Of a stretch of DNA of 64,000 bases, positions 11,248 to 21,989 are shown in pieces. How positions within the stretch are numbered: the stretch's first letter is position 1; each line of letters starts with the position of its first letter. The translations under genes were made by a program, and so were the position numbers. This DNA comes from an uncultured Pelagibacteraceae bacterium (GTDB taxonomy: Bacteria > Pseudomonadota > Alphaproteobacteria > Pelagibacterales > Pelagibacteraceae), in assembly GCA_902566945.1 (NCBI GenBank), contig CACFKZ010000003.1, forward strand, positions 1-64,000. Reading direction: 5' to 3'. A model generated the notes under the pieces. The model was not told where the DNA came from. It did not search any database and saw nothing but the letters and a program-made list of their open reading frames with translations.

Positions 11248-14013
11248 ATGAGTTCAATAAAAAAAACAGATCATTTTTATTTAGTTGATGGTTCAGGATA
11301 TATTTTTCGAGCTTATTATGCTTTACCCCCTCTTTCTAGGAAAAGTGATGGTCTCCCAACTGGAGCAGTAAGCGGTTTTTGCTCAATGCTTTTTAAACTT
11401 TTAGAAGACGCAAGATCGGATGATACTAAAAATAAACCTACACATTTTGCAGTGATTTTTGACTCTGCAAGAAAAAATTTTAGAAATGAAATTTACAGTG
11501 ATTACAAAGCTAATAGAACTGAAGCTCCAGAAGATTTAGCTCCACAATTCGAGTATATTAGAAAATCAGTTGAGGCGTTTAACTTACCTTCTATAGAACT
11601 TTTGAATTATGAAGCTGATGATTTAATCGCCACTTATGCTAAACAAATTACAGAGGCTGGAGCAAAAGTAACTGTAATTTCTTCTGATAAAGATTTAATG
11701 CAATTAGTTTCAAATAAAATAAGACTATTCGACCCAATGAAAAGCAAAGTAATTGGAGAAAAAGAAGTTTTTGAAAAATTTGGTGTAAAACCAAATCAAG
11801 TAATTGATGTCCAATCTTTAGCCGGAGACACTTCAGACAATATTCCAGGCGTTCCAGGCATTGGAATTAAAACTGCATCAGAGCTTATAAATAAATATAA
11901 AAACCTAGATAATTTGCTCAATAAAGCATCTGAAATAACTCAGAATAAAAGGAGAGAAACTTTAATAGCCAATAAAGAAAAAGCCCTATTAAGTAAAAAA
12001 CTAGTCACCCTAAAAGAAGATGTCCCAGTTAAGCAGAGTGCTGATAAATTTTTAATCAAGTCTATTGATAAAGATAAACTTTATAGTTTTCTAAGAGAGA
12101 TGGAATTTAATCGATTATTGAGCCAGGCAATAAGTTTTTATGGAGAGCCAAACATAAAAAATTTTGGTGTAGAAAATAAACTTAAAAAGCAATCAAAAAT
12201 TAATACTAAAGAATATAAAAGCATAAAGGAAGAAAAAGAGTTAAGTAAAATAGTCAACGACTTAAATGAGAAAAGTATATTTGCAGTCGATACAGAAACA
12301 ACTTCTCTTAATCCACAGGAGGCAGAGTTAGTTGGTATTTCTTTGAGCTATGCTGCAAATGCTTCTTTTTACATACCAATCGGACATAGTAATACTCGTA
12401 GCTTAAGCAAAGAATATGTTATCAGTAAATTAAAACCTATTTTAGAAGATCCAAGTATTAAAAAAGTCGGTCAAAATATTAAATATGATTATATAATTTT
12501 TAAAAAGCATGGAGTTGAACTTACTTCTATAGAAGACACAATGCTTCTTTCATACACTTTAGATGCAGGAAATAATCGTCATAACATGGATACGCTATCA
12601 GAATTACATCTTGGTCATAAAACTATTTCTTACAAAGATGTAGTTGGAACGGGCAAAAAACAATTAAATTTTTCTGAAGTTAATTTAGATAAAGCTACAG
12701 AGTACGCAGCAGAAGACGCAGACGTGACCCTAAGATTATATGAAATTTTATCAGATAAAATAGAAACTGAAAAACTAAATAAAATCTATGAAATTTTTGA
12801 AAAGCCAATGATTAAAATTTTATCAAAATTAGAAATTCAAGGAATTAAAGTAGATGACAGCTACTTAAAGAAATTGTCAAAAAAATTTGAAACAAGATTG
12901 ACAAAAATAGAAAAAGAAATTTATCAAATTTCAGGAAAAGAATTTAATATAGGCTCACCCAAACAACTCGGTGAAATAATTTACAACGATTTGAAAATTG
13001 CTAAATTAAAAAAAACAAAAAAAGGTAGTTTAGCTACAAGTGCAAAGATTCTAGAAGACCTTGCCCTAACAGGTCATAAGTTTCCTAACTTAGTTTTAGA
13101 ATGGAGACAAGTTTCAAAGCTAAAAAGTACTTATACTGATGCCCTTCAAGATCATATTAACGAAAAAACAAAAAGAGTTCATACATCTTTTCTTCTTGCA
13201 GCTACTAACACTGGTAGATTGGCATCAAGTGATCCAAATTTACAAAATATACCTATTAAAACCTCTGATGGAAAAGAGATAAGAAAAGCTTTTATTGCTG
13301 AAAAAAATAATACTTTAATTTCTGCTGATTACAATCAAATTGAAATGAGAATACTTGCAGATATTGCTGATGTGAAAGAATTAAAAAAAGCTTTCAAAGA
13401 TAACCAAGATATTCATTCTTTAACAGCAAGCCAAATATTCAACTTACCAATAAATAAAATTTCTGAAGATCAAAGAAGAAAAGCCAAAGCGATAAATTTT
13501 GGTATTATTTATGGAATCACACAATATGGGTTAGCGAAACAAATATCAGTTTCAAATGATGATGCGCAAGAATTTATTAATTCATACTTCAAAAAATTTC
13601 CTGAAATTAAAGATTACATGCAAACTACTGTTAAAAGTTGCAGAACTAAAGGATATGTTACAAATATTTTTGGAAGAAGAATTCATCTTAGAGGTATAAA
13701 TGATAAAAATTTTAGCGTTAGAAGCTTTCAAGAAAGGGCTGCAATTAATGCCCCTATCCAAGGATCTGCAGCTGATATTATTAGATTAGCCATGATTAAT
13801 ATTGATCAAATTTTATCAAAAAACCAAAAAGCAAAAATGTTACTTCAAATTCATGATGAATTAATTTTTGAATGTTTAAAATCTGATGAAAATAAAGTTA
13901 AAAAATTAATCAAAGATGCCATGGTATCAGTTTCTAGTTCAGAACATCACATGTTTTCAATTCCTTTAGAGGTAAGTATTAATTCAGGAAATAATTGGGG
14001 AGAGGCGCATTAA
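11248..14013 (+). CDS. polA: DNA polymerase I
   Basis: 5' nuclease domain, DxE exonuclease motif (VDTETTSL), polymerase motifs SADYNQIEMR and QIHDELIFE. Confidence 0.98.
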   Translation: MSSIKKTDHFYLVDGSGYIFRAYYALPPLSRKSDGLPTGAVSGFCSMLFKLLEDARSDDTKNKPTHFAVIFDSARKNFRNEIYSDYKANRTEAPEDLAPQFEYIRKSVEAFNLPSIELLNYEADDLIATYAKQITEAGAKVTVISSDKDLMQLVSNKIRLFDPMKSKVIGEKEVFEKFGVKPNQVIDVQSLAGDTSDNIPGVPGIGIKTASELINKYKNLDNLLNKASEITQNKRRETLIANKEKALLSKKLVTLKEDVPVKQSADKFLIKSIDKDKLYSFLREMEFNRLLSQAISFYGEPNIKNFGVENKLKKQSKINTKEYKSIKEEKELSKIVNDLNEKSIFAVDTETTSLNPQEAELVGISLSYAANASFYIPIGHSNTRSLSKEYVISKLKPILEDPSIKKVGQNIKYDYIIFKKHGVELTSIEDTMLLSYTLDAGNNRHNMDTLSELHLGHKTISYKDVVGTGKKQLNFSEVNLDKATEYAAEDADVTLRLYEILSDKIETEKLNKIYEIFEKPMIKILSKLEIQGIKVDDSYLKKLSKKFETRLTKIEKEIYQISGKEFNIGSPKQLGEIIYNDLKIAKLKKTKKGSLATSAKILEDLALTGHKFPNLVLEWRQVSKLKSTYTDALQDHINEKTKRVHTSFLLAATNTGRLASSDPNLQNIPIKTSDGKEIRKAFIAEKNNTLISADYNQIEMRILADIADVKELKKAFKDNQDIHSLTASQIFNLPINKISEDQRRKAKAINFGIIYGITQYGLAKQISVSNDDAQEFINSYFKKFPEIKDYMQTTVKSCRTKGYVTNIFGRRIHLRGINDKNFSVRSFQERAAINAPIQGSAADIIRLAMINIDQILSKNQKAKMLLQIHDELIFECLKSDENKVKKLIKDAMVSVSSSEHHMFSIPLEVSINSGNNWGEAH

Positions 14014-14051
14014 CGCCTAAATTTTGACATTAAGATTATGAAAATAAAATT

Positions 14052-14750
14052 ATGGGACATACAATCGCTTTAGTCGACGACGACAGAAATATTCTTACTG
14101 GTATAAGCATGGCCTTAGAGAGAGAAGGCTTTAAAGTTCAAACTTATATTGACGGTGAGTCAGCACTAATTGGACTGACTAGAAATCCACCTGATTTAGC
14201 AGTTCTAGATATAAAAATGCCAAGAATGGATGGAGAAGAACTCCTTAAAAAATTAAAAAAGAAAATGTCTATTCCAATAATATTTTTAACCTCTAAGGAT
14301 GAGGAAGTAGACGAATTATTGGGACTTAAGTTGGGGGCAGATGATTTTGTAAAAAAATCTGGTGGTTTTTCCACAAAAGTGCTCATTGAAAGAATTAGAG
14401 TTCAGCTAAGAAAAAAAACTAACGTAATCGACGATACTAAAAATATAATTTCTCATGGAAAATTAAAGTTAGACCCAGCGCAATTAGAGTGCGAGTGGAA
14501 TGGTAAACCATTACCAGATAAATTGACAACCACTGAATTTTTAATCGTTAAAGAATTAGCAAAAAGACCTGGAGTAATTAAGGAGAGATCACATTTAATG
14601 GATATCGCTTATAAAGAGAATACAGAAATTGAAGATAGAACTATAGATAGTCACGTTAAAAGAATAAGAAAAAAGTTTAAAAAAGTAGATGAAAAATTTT
14701 CTGCGATTGAAACTAGATATGGAAGCGGGTATAGATGGAATGTTAGCTAA
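14052..14750 (+). CDS. chvI: ChvI-like OmpR-family response regulator
   Basis: ALVDDDRNIL receiver plus winged-helix output; paired with adjacent kinase. Confidence 0.85.
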   Translation: MGHTIALVDDDRNILTGISMALEREGFKVQTYIDGESALIGLTRNPPDLAVLDIKMPRMDGEELLKKLKKKMSIPIIFLTSKDEEVDELLGLKLGADDFVKKSGGFSTKVLIERIRVQLRKKTNVIDDTKNIISHGKLKLDPAQLECEWNGKPLPDKLTTTEFLIVKELAKRPGVIKERSHLMDIAYKENTEIEDRTIDSHVKRIRKKFKKVDEKFSAIETRYGSGYRWNVS

Positions 14751-16270
14751 TGAAAGTAAAAAAAACAGCGTCTATTTTAAAGAAATTTTTACTATTTAAT
14801 TTAACTACATTTTCAATTCTTGGTTTATTTACAATAATTTATCTAAAAGCAATTCAGCCTAATTTAGTTAAAGAAAGAGCTACTGACCATAGAACTATAA
14901 TAAACAATACGCTAGATCATTTAAAGAGACTTAATGTGGAGTATAGTTCAGAAGGAATTAGAACTTTTTTACTTTCAACTAGGTTTTTATTTCAAAGTTT
15001 GGATAGAGTACAATTTTATGATTCAACCGGAGAACTAATTGGTGACACAAATATTTTAGATTTAGATCAAAGTGTATTTTCAAGATCGGAGATAATCATT
15101 GAAGAAACTATTGATGGAAAACGGTCAAATCAATTTAATTCAATTGCATCTGATGAGGAAAATAAAAATTTTATTGGTCAAAATTTATTAGAAAATTATG
15201 AAAATGAACCTTTGATTATTTCTGAAGTAGATAAAAATAATTTTTACGTAAAAACACTTAGTAAAATAAACTTAGGGGAAAACGATATTGGATATATTTT
15301 AGTATCTGAGCAAGCTAATGACATTGTTAACGCAGTTACTGAGAGAAAAGATTTTATAATAAGAACAGTCATTGCAGTTGCACTAGTAATTTTAATCTTT
15401 TCAATGTTTTTAAATAAATATATATTAAAACCTATTGGATTACTTGTTAAATATAGTGATTCCATTAAAAAAAAATCTACTGAAATTATCAATATAAAAA
15501 AAGTTTTTGTTAGAGATGATGAGATAGGAAAACTTACAATGTCTATCGATGAAATGACTAAAGAACTTCAACACAGAACAAATAGAGCAGAGACATTTTC
15601 AAATGATTTAGCACATGAAATTAGAAATCCACTTGCTTCCTTAAAAAGCGCATCAGAGTTACTAGATAAAACAACCGAAAAAAATGAAAGCGAAAAGCTT
15701 CTTAAAATAATTAATCATGACGTTGAAAGAATAGAGAGATTAATTACTGATTATTCTCAAATGTTGAAAGATGAGGCCTCTCTATCAAGAGAAAAAATGA
15801 CTAAGATCAATTTATTAGAAGTTATAAATAACGTGGTTGAAGACTTTAAACAGGATCTTAGTAATCAAAATAAAAAAATTGTAATTAAGATTAACGAAAA
15901 AATTGGTTCTAAAAATGGAAAATATATCTTAGGCATAGAAAATAGATTAGAACAAGTTATTGCAAATCTTTTAGATAATTCTATTTCGTTTAGCCAAGAC
16001 AACCAAAAAATCGAGATAAGCATTGAAGAGACAACAAAAAATCTTGTAATGACAATTAAAGATGAAGGCCCAGGATTTTCAGAGACATCACCTCAAAAAA
16101 TTTTCAAACGTTTTTATAGTAATAGGCCTAAAAACTTTGGGAAACACTCTGGGCTTGGTCTTAATATTGTTAAGAATATTGTAGAATTACATAAAGGCAC
16201 AATAGCAGCGTCAAACAGACTTAATACAAAAGGAGCTCAAGTTGAAGTTCTGTTGCCGAAATTTTCTTAG
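14750..16270 (+). CDS. chvG: ChvG-like membrane sensor histidine kinase
   Basis: TM-periplasmic-TM-HAMP layout, H-box DLAHEIRNPLASLKSA, DEGPGF, GLGLNIVKNIVELHKG. Confidence 0.85.
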   Translation: MKVKKTASILKKFLLFNLTTFSILGLFTIIYLKAIQPNLVKERATDHRTIINNTLDHLKRLNVEYSSEGIRTFLLSTRFLFQSLDRVQFYDSTGELIGDTNILDLDQSVFSRSEIIIEETIDGKRSNQFNSIASDEENKNFIGQNLLENYENEPLIISEVDKNNFYVKTLSKINLGENDIGYILVSEQANDIVNAVTERKDFIIRTVIAVALVILIFSMFLNKYILKPIGLLVKYSDSIKKKSTEIINIKKVFVRDDEIGKLTMSIDEMTKELQHRTNRAETFSNDLAHEIRNPLASLKSASELLDKTTEKNESEKLLKIINHDVERIERLITDYSQMLKDEASLSREKMTKINLLEVINNVVEDFKQDLSNQNKKIVIKINEKIGSKNGKYILGIENRLEQVIANLLDNSISFSQDNQKIEISIEETTKNLVMTIKDEGPGFSETSPQKIFKRFYSNRPKNFGKHSGLGLNIVKNIVELHKGTIAASNRLNTKGAQVEVLLPKFS

Positions 16271-16318
16271 TGTTCTTTCTTGCTAAGATAAGCTTATGTT
16301 GATATTAACAAAATCAAA

Positions 16319-17608
16319 ATGACACAAGATTATAAAGTAAAAGATATAAAGTTAGCTGATTTTGGTAGGAAAGAAATTTCTCTAGCTGAAACTGAGATGC
16401 CAGGTCTTATCGCTTTAAGAAAGGAGTACAAAGGAAAACAACCACTTAAAGGAGCAAAAATTCTTGGGTGTCTTCACATGACGATTCAAACGGCAGTTTT
16501 AATTGAAACATTAGTTGAGCTTGGTGCGGAAGTGAGATGGTCATCTTGTAATATTTTTTCAACACAAGATCATGCAGCAGCAGCAATCGCTAAAGCTGGT
16601 ATTCCTGTTTTTGCTTGGAAAGGAGAAACGGAAGAAGAATATTGGTGGTGTGTAAAACAAACTATTGAAGGAAAAAAAGATTGGAAGCCAAACATGATTT
16701 TAGATGATGGTGGAGATCTAACAGGTTTAATGCATAAAAATTATAAAGACCTTTTGAAAGGTGTGAAAGGAGTATCAGAGGAAACAACTACAGGTGTTTT
16801 AGCTTTAAAAAAGATGGAGGAAAAAAAAGAACTTCTTATTCCTGCTTTTAATGTGAACGACTCAGTTACAAAATCAAAATTTGATAACTTATATGGTTGC
16901 AGAGAAAGTTTAGTAGATGGCATCAAAAGAGCAACTGACATTATGATGTCCGGAAAGGTGGCAATAGTTGCAGGATTTGGTGACGTTGGTAAAGGTAGTG
17001 CTGCATCACTTCGTCAAGCAGGAGCTAGAGTATTAGTGACTGAAACTGATCCAATCTGTGCTCTACAGGCAGCGATGGAAGGGTATGAGGTCGTTCTGAT
17101 GGAAGATGCAATAAAAGAAGCGGATATAGTTGTAACCGCCACAGGAAATAAAGATATTGTAACAGCAGATCATATGAGAGATATGAAAGATAGAGCTATT
17201 CTTTGTAACATTGGACACTTTGACAATGAAATTCAAGTAGAGGCATTAAAAAATTACAAATGGGATGAAATTAAACCTCAAGTTCATGAAATAGAATTAC
17301 CAAACAAAAAAAGAATAATTTTATTAGCCGAGGGAAGATTAGTAAATCTTGGATGTGCAACAGGTCACCCTAGTTTTGTCATGAGCGCTTCATTTACAAA
17401 TCAAGTCATAGCACAAATAGAACTCTGGAGTAATTCAGATAAATATGAAAATAAAGTTTATGTATTACCAAAACATTTGGACGAAAAAGTTGCAATGTTG
17501 CATTTAGAAAAAGTTGGTGCAAAATTAACTAAAATGTCTAAAGATCAAGCAGATTATATTAGCGTTAAACCATCAGGACCATTTAAACCCGATACTTACC
17601 GCTACTAA
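16319..17608 (+). CDS. ahcY: Adenosylhomocysteinase
   Basis: [51 protein letters not shown]-terminal KPDTYRY. Confidence 0.98.
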   Translation: MTQDYKVKDIKLADFGRKEISLAETEMPGLIALRKEYKGKQPLKGAKILGCLHMTIQTAVLIETLVELGAEVRWSSCNIFSTQDHAAAAIAKAGIPVFAWKGETEEEYWWCVKQTIEGKKDWKPNMILDDGGDLTGLMHKNYKDLLKGVKGVSEETTTGVLALKKMEEKKELLIPAFNVNDSVTKSKFDNLYGCRESLVDGIKRATDIMMSGKVAIVAGFGDVGKGSAASLRQAGARVLVTETDPICALQAAMEGYEVVLMEDAIKEADIVVTATGNKDIVTADHMRDMKDRAILCNIGHFDNEIQVEALKNYKWDEIKPQVHEIELPNKKRIILLAEGRLVNLGCATGHPSFVMSASFTNQVIAQIELWSNSDKYENKVYVLPKHLDEKVAMLHLEKVGAKLTKMSKDQADYISVKPSGPFKPDTYRY

Positions 17609-17619
17609 AACAGTAGCTA

Positions 17620-18069
17620 ATGATTGTTAAATCTTTAGAACATTTAAATTCTTTATCTAAAAAGGTTGCAGACCAACTTTCTAAAAACGATTGCATTTTT
17701 TTAATTGGTGAAATTGGTGTAGGAAAAACCACTTTTACAAGATATTTAATAAATTACTTACAAGAAAAAAATGGGGGAAAGATTACAGAAGTATTAAGCC
17801 CTACATTTAATTTACTTTATGAGTATGATTTAAATAATATTAAAATTATGCATTATGATCTTTATAGAATAGTAGATGTAAGTGAATTAAGACATTTAGG
17901 CATTTTTTCAGATAAACAAGAGACAATAAAAATCATAGAATGGCCGCAACTCATTGATTTTCCGTTATCTGATAAGTTAGAAATACATCTAGATTACGCT
18001 AAAAATGAAAATCAGCGAGAAATAAAGTTTATAGGATCTGGTAAGTGGAAAATTTTTAATGAATTATAA
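17620..18069 (+). CDS. tsaE: tRNA t6A biosynthesis ATPase TsaE
   Basis: GEIGVGKTTFTR Walker A, SPTFNLLYEY, HYDLYR. Confidence 0.92.
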   Translation: MIVKSLEHLNSLSKKVADQLSKNDCIFLIGEIGVGKTTFTRYLINYLQEKNGGKITEVLSPTFNLLYEYDLNNIKIMHYDLYRIVDVSELRHLGIFSDKQETIKIIEWPQLIDFPLSDKLEIHLDYAKNENQREIKFIGSGKWKIFNEL

Positions 18070-19021
18070 ACTTAAAAAAATTTCAGGTGATGCATCATTC
18101 AGAGAATTTTATAGATTACAAAAAGGACGAGATACATCAATAATAGTTCAAGCAAAAAAAGAAAAATTTAAAAATTTAATCACCTATATTGTCGTAAATA
18201 AAATTTTGGCAAAATATAAGATATATGCGCCTAAGTTAATCAGCAATCACTTCGAGAACGATATTATTGAGATTACCGATTTGGGGCAAAAGTCTTTTTA
18301 TGATTTAATTATTAAAAAAAAAAATAAATTTAATGACTACAAAGATCTAATTAAGATTATTATTAAACTACAAAATATTAAGTTAAAACAAAATTATCAC
18401 TTAGGAAAATTTAAAATTAATTTTCAAAAATATTCAATTAAGAATCTTCATAAAGAATCCGATTTATTTTTTGATTGGTATTTAAAGTATTGTTTCAAAA
18501 GTTCAAAACTAAAAAAAATTAGAGAAAGTTTTAAAAATGAATTAACTAAAATATATAAAAAGCTTTATTTTCAAAATAATACTTTTGTACACAGAGATTT
18601 TCATGCATCTAATATAATGATAAATAAAAATAAACTTGGTTTAATTGATAGCCAGGATGCTATAATTGGAAACCCATTATATGATGTAGCTTCATTAATT
18701 GATGATGTAAGAATAAAATTGCCTTCAAATTTACAAGAAAAATTATTAAATTTTTATTATTATAAATCTAAACTAAAGAAAGAGGATTACAAAAATTTAA
18801 AAAACGATTTTGAAATATTATCTGTTCAAAGAAATTTAAAAATTCTTGGAATATTCGTTAGACTTTTTAAAAGAGATGGTAAATCTAATTATCTAAAATA
18901 TTTACCTTATACTTGGAGCTTAATTGAAAGACGTCTCAAAAATCCTGTTTTCAAGAACCTGAACTTATTATTTAAAAAACATCTAAAAATAAAAAAATTG
19001 AAAAAAATAAATAATTTATGA
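18059..19021 (+). CDS. amgK: Aminoglycoside-phosphotransferase-fold sugar kinase (AmgK-like)
   Basis: FVHRDFHASNIM and GLIDSQDAIIGNPLYDVASL motifs; tsaE-amgK-murU gene order. Confidence 0.83.
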   Translation: MNYKLKKISGDASFREFYRLQKGRDTSIIVQAKKEKFKNLITYIVVNKILAKYKIYAPKLISNHFENDIIEITDLGQKSFYDLIIKKKNKFNDYKDLIKIIIKLQNIKLKQNYHLGKFKINFQKYSIKNLHKESDLFFDWYLKYCFKSSKLKKIRESFKNELTKIYKKLYFQNNTFVHRDFHASNIMINKNKLGLIDSQDAIIGNPLYDVASLIDDVRIKLPSNLQEKLLNFYYYKSKLKKEDYKNLKNDFEILSVQRNLKILGIFVRLFKRDGKSNYLKYLPYTWSLIERRLKNPVFKNLNLLFKKHLKIKKLKKINNL

Positions 19022-19716
19022 AAATAAAACACGGAATGGTATTGGCTGCTGGCTTAGGAAAAAGAATGCAACCTTTTACTAATAAAAAACCAAAACCATT
19101 ATTAGAAATAGGAGGCAGCACTCTCCTTGAGAGAGCAATTAATCTTTTAATCAATCATGGTGTAGAGGAGATTACTGTAAACGTCCATCATCTTGCTAAT
19201 CAAATTGAAAAATTTATCTCAGATTTTAAATCAGAGATTAAAATTAAAATATCAAATGAAAAAGATTTATTATTAGATACTGGTGGAGGAGTGAAAAAAG
19301 GAACAAAAGAATTTAAAGATAATCCTTTTTTTATAATTAATCCGGATACACTTTGGAATAATAAATATTCTAAAGAGTTACAAGCTTTAGAAAAAGAGTA
19401 TTTCTCAAATAAAAGACCTTGTTTACTACTGGTTAATAAAGAATTATCTTTGGATAATTCTTTCAATGGTGACTTTAATTTAAAGAATAATTTAATTTCT
19501 AAAAATGAAAAAAACCAATTTATTTTTACTGGCCTACAAATAATGAAAAATGATCATTTAGCCTTTTTTAATAAAAGTATTTTTTCTATGAATGAAGTTT
19601 GGACAAAATTAATAAATGAAAACAATCTTGGTGGATTGGAAAGTAATCAAAAATTTTACCATTTAAATACCATCAAAATGTTTGAAAAAATATCTTCTTT
19701 AAGCTCTATTGATTAA
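19018..19716 (+). CDS. murU: Nucleotidyltransferase (MurU-like)
   Basis: MVLAAGLGKRMQPFTNKKPKPLLEIGG signature; order after amgK. Confidence 0.85.
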   Translation: MKIKHGMVLAAGLGKRMQPFTNKKPKPLLEIGGSTLLERAINLLINHGVEEITVNVHHLANQIEKFISDFKSEIKIKISNEKDLLLDTGGGVKKGTKEFKDNPFFIINPDTLWNNKYSKELQALEKEYFSNKRPCLLLVNKELSLDNSFNGDFNLKNNLISKNEKNQFIFTGLQIMKNDHLAFFNKSIFSMNEVWTKLINENNLGGLESNQKFYHLNTIKMFEKISSLSSID

Positions 19717-20425
19717 AAATTATATTTTTAGCTCTCGACTTATCTAGATAATAATATTTTTTAATTTTTAATTGATTATCAAATTCGATTATTAGTGGAT
19801 TTCCTGTTGGAATTTCTAGTTCATTAATCTTTGTGTCTGAAATCTTAAAGAGATATTTACACAATGCTCTTAATGAATTTCCATGAGCTGATATCAAAAT
19901 ATTTTTTCCATTTTTCAAATTTTTTTTTATTTCTAAATCATAAAATGGAACTACTCTTTCATAAGTATTTTTTAGGGATTCGGTCAAAGGAATTTTATTT
20001 TTTTGAATTCCACTGTTTAAGGGGCCGAAATTTTCAAAATATTGACTATCCTCGGCCATTGGAGGAGGTGCTACGTCCCAAGATCTTCTATATCTTTTAA
20101 ATTGTTCTTCACCAAGTTTCTTTTTTGTTTCCTCCTTATTTAAACCTGTAAGAGATCCATAATTTCTCTCATTTATTTTCCAAGAAGTATTAAACTTCAT
20201 AGATAAATTTAAGGTTTTTAAGATAATTGTTAGCGTTTCAATCGCCCTTTTTAGATAAGAGGTATAACTAATATCTATATTTATATTCAATTCTCGAATT
20301 AACTCACCTGACTTTTTAGCTTCCTTTTTACCTTTCTCTGAAAGATCAACATCTACCCAGCCTGTAAATCTGTTTTCTGCGTTCCAAATACTTTGTCCAT
20401 GTCTTACAAGAATTAATTTTATCAT
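19706..20425 (-). CDS. gpmA: 2,3-bisphosphoglycerate-dependent phosphoglycerate mutase
   Basis: LILVRHGQSIWNAENRFTGWVDVDLSEKG; SAHGNSLRALCK. Confidence 0.94.
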   Translation of the reverse strand: MIKLILVRHGQSIWNAENRFTGWVDVDLSEKGKKEAKKSGELIRELNINIDISYTSYLKRAIETLTIILKTLNLSMKFNTSWKINERNYGSLTGLNKEETKKKLGEEQFKRYRRSWDVAPPPMAEDSQYFENFGPLNSGIQKNKIPLTESLKNTYERVVPFYDLEIKKNLKNGKNILISAHGNSLRALCKYLFKISDTKINELEIPTGNPLIIEFDNQLKIKKYYYLDKSRAKNIIFNQ

Positions 20426-20479
20426 TTGATTTATACTTAACTAAACTTATTATACTAATTCCCTTTAAAAATAAAATTT

Positions 20480-20869
20480 ATGAATAGTGAAAAAATTATA
20501 TCTTTTTGTTATTATTCTCTAATAATAGTATTAATTTTTCTTTATCTGGTCCCGCCATCTATTATGGCATTTTTATTTCGAACTGATCCAGAAATTGCTC
20601 TCTATCCATCATATAAAATTGGATTATCTATCTATCACCTAATTTTTATTTTTATACTTACATTATTAGGTTTTTTAAAAAGTTTTTCTAAAAGAAATAT
20701 TTCTTTTTTATTTATTTTAATTTTTAGTATAGAAATTTTACACTTTATTTTACCCTATAGAAGTTTTGAGTTAAAAGATTATTTGGGAAATATATCAGGT
20801 TTTTTTTCTGCTTTTTTAATGTTTTATTTAATAAGATTTTTAATTAACAAATTTACTTTTACTAAGTGA
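20480..20869 (+). CDS. Small VanZ-like membrane protein
   Basis: Multiple TM segments; EILHFILPYRSFELKDYLGNISG resembles VanZ-like E-x6-R-D/E core. Confidence 0.5.
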   Translation: MNSEKIISFCYYSLIIVLIFLYLVPPSIMAFLFRTDPEIALYPSYKIGLSIYHLIFIFILTLLGFLKSFSKRNISFLFILIFSIEILHFILPYRSFELKDYLGNISGFFSAFLMFYLIRFLINKFTFTK

Positions 20870-21369
20870 AATACTTTCTTTTCTTATTTTTAAATATTTT
20901 TTTAATATCAAATCTTGCTTTTTCAGAAGAAATTTTTGGAGAAGCTAAAGTAATTGATGGAGATACATTAAGAATAAAAAAATCTAAAATTAGACTGGAG
21001 GGTATAGATGCACCAGAGATGAAACAAAAATGTAAAAAACCTTACCTACAAATTTCTAATATTATAGGTATAACTTTTAATAAAGAATATAATTGCGGAC
21101 AAAAATCAAAAAAAGAATTAGAGAATAAAATTAAAAAATCTAAGATTAACTGTATTATAAAATCTAAAGATAAATATAAAAGATATTTAGCTACTTGTTT
21201 TAAAGGAGACCTAAACCTTAACCAATGGATGGTAAAAAGAGGTTATGCAGTAGCTTACAAAAAATACTCCAAACAATATTTAGCTGACGAACAAAAAGCT
21301 AAAGAAAATAAATTAGGGATATGGGAGGGTTCCTTTATAAGACCAGAAAAGTGGAGAAAGCTTAATTAA
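20866..21369 (+). CDS. Secreted staphylococcal-nuclease-like (SNase) protein, GTG start
   Basis: Signal peptide; VIDGDTLRI, RLEGIDAPE, KYKRYLATC, AKENKLGIWEG. Confidence 0.88.
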   Translation: MKYFLFLFLNIFLISNLAFSEEIFGEAKVIDGDTLRIKKSKIRLEGIDAPEMKQKCKKPYLQISNIIGITFNKEYNCGQKSKKELENKIKKSKINCIIKSKDKYKRYLATCFKGDLNLNQWMVKRGYAVAYKKYSKQYLADEQKAKENKLGIWEGSFIRPEKWRKLN

Positions 21370-21389
21370 TTTTTAGTATAAGTTATCAA

Positions 21390-21989
21390 GTGATTCATTT
21401 TAAAAAAATTATATTAATTTCAATTTTATTTATTCTTAGCGCTTGTTCTTCAATCCCGAAAAATACACAAAATAGTTGTGCTATCTTTGAAGAAAGATAT
21501 TTATGGTACAAACATTCGAAGGCTTCTTATGAAAAATGGGGGGCACCTATTCATCTGCAGCTAGCTTTTGTTAAAAAAGAAAGTAACTTCAATTTCCTTG
21601 CGAAGCCCCCAAGAACCAAATTATTTAAAGTAATACCTTTTAAAAGACCTTCTTCTTCATTTGGATACTCTCAAGCAATTAAGGCTACTTGGGAAAAATA
21701 TAAAAGAGAAACAAATAATCCACTAGCTACGAGAGCAAGATTTAAAGACTCAGTAGATTTTATAGGATGGTACATTCATAAAACTAATAAGATATTGAAA
21801 ATTTCCAAAAAAGATCCTTATCGACAATATTTAGCTTATTACAAAGGTTGGGGAGATTATAAAAATTATTCAAAAGATAAAAAAGCTATTATATATGCAA
21901 AATCTGTTAAGGACCTGGCAAAAAAATATAGAAAGCAATTAACACTCTGTAAAAAAAATCTAGATAAAAATAAATATATTATCTTTTAA
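21390..21989 (+). CDS. SLT-type lytic transglycosylase-like lipoprotein (GTG start)
   Basis: Lipobox LSACSS; FVKKESNF catalytic-region motif; SSFGYSQAI. Confidence 0.72.
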   Translation: MIHFKKIILISILFILSACSSIPKNTQNSCAIFEERYLWYKHSKASYEKWGAPIHLQLAFVKKESNFNFLAKPPRTKLFKVIPFKRPSSSFGYSQAIKATWEKYKRETNNPLATRARFKDSVDFIGWYIHKTNKILKISKKDPYRQYLAYYKGWGDYKNYSKDKKAIIYAKSVKDLAKKYRKQLTLCKKNLDKNKYIIF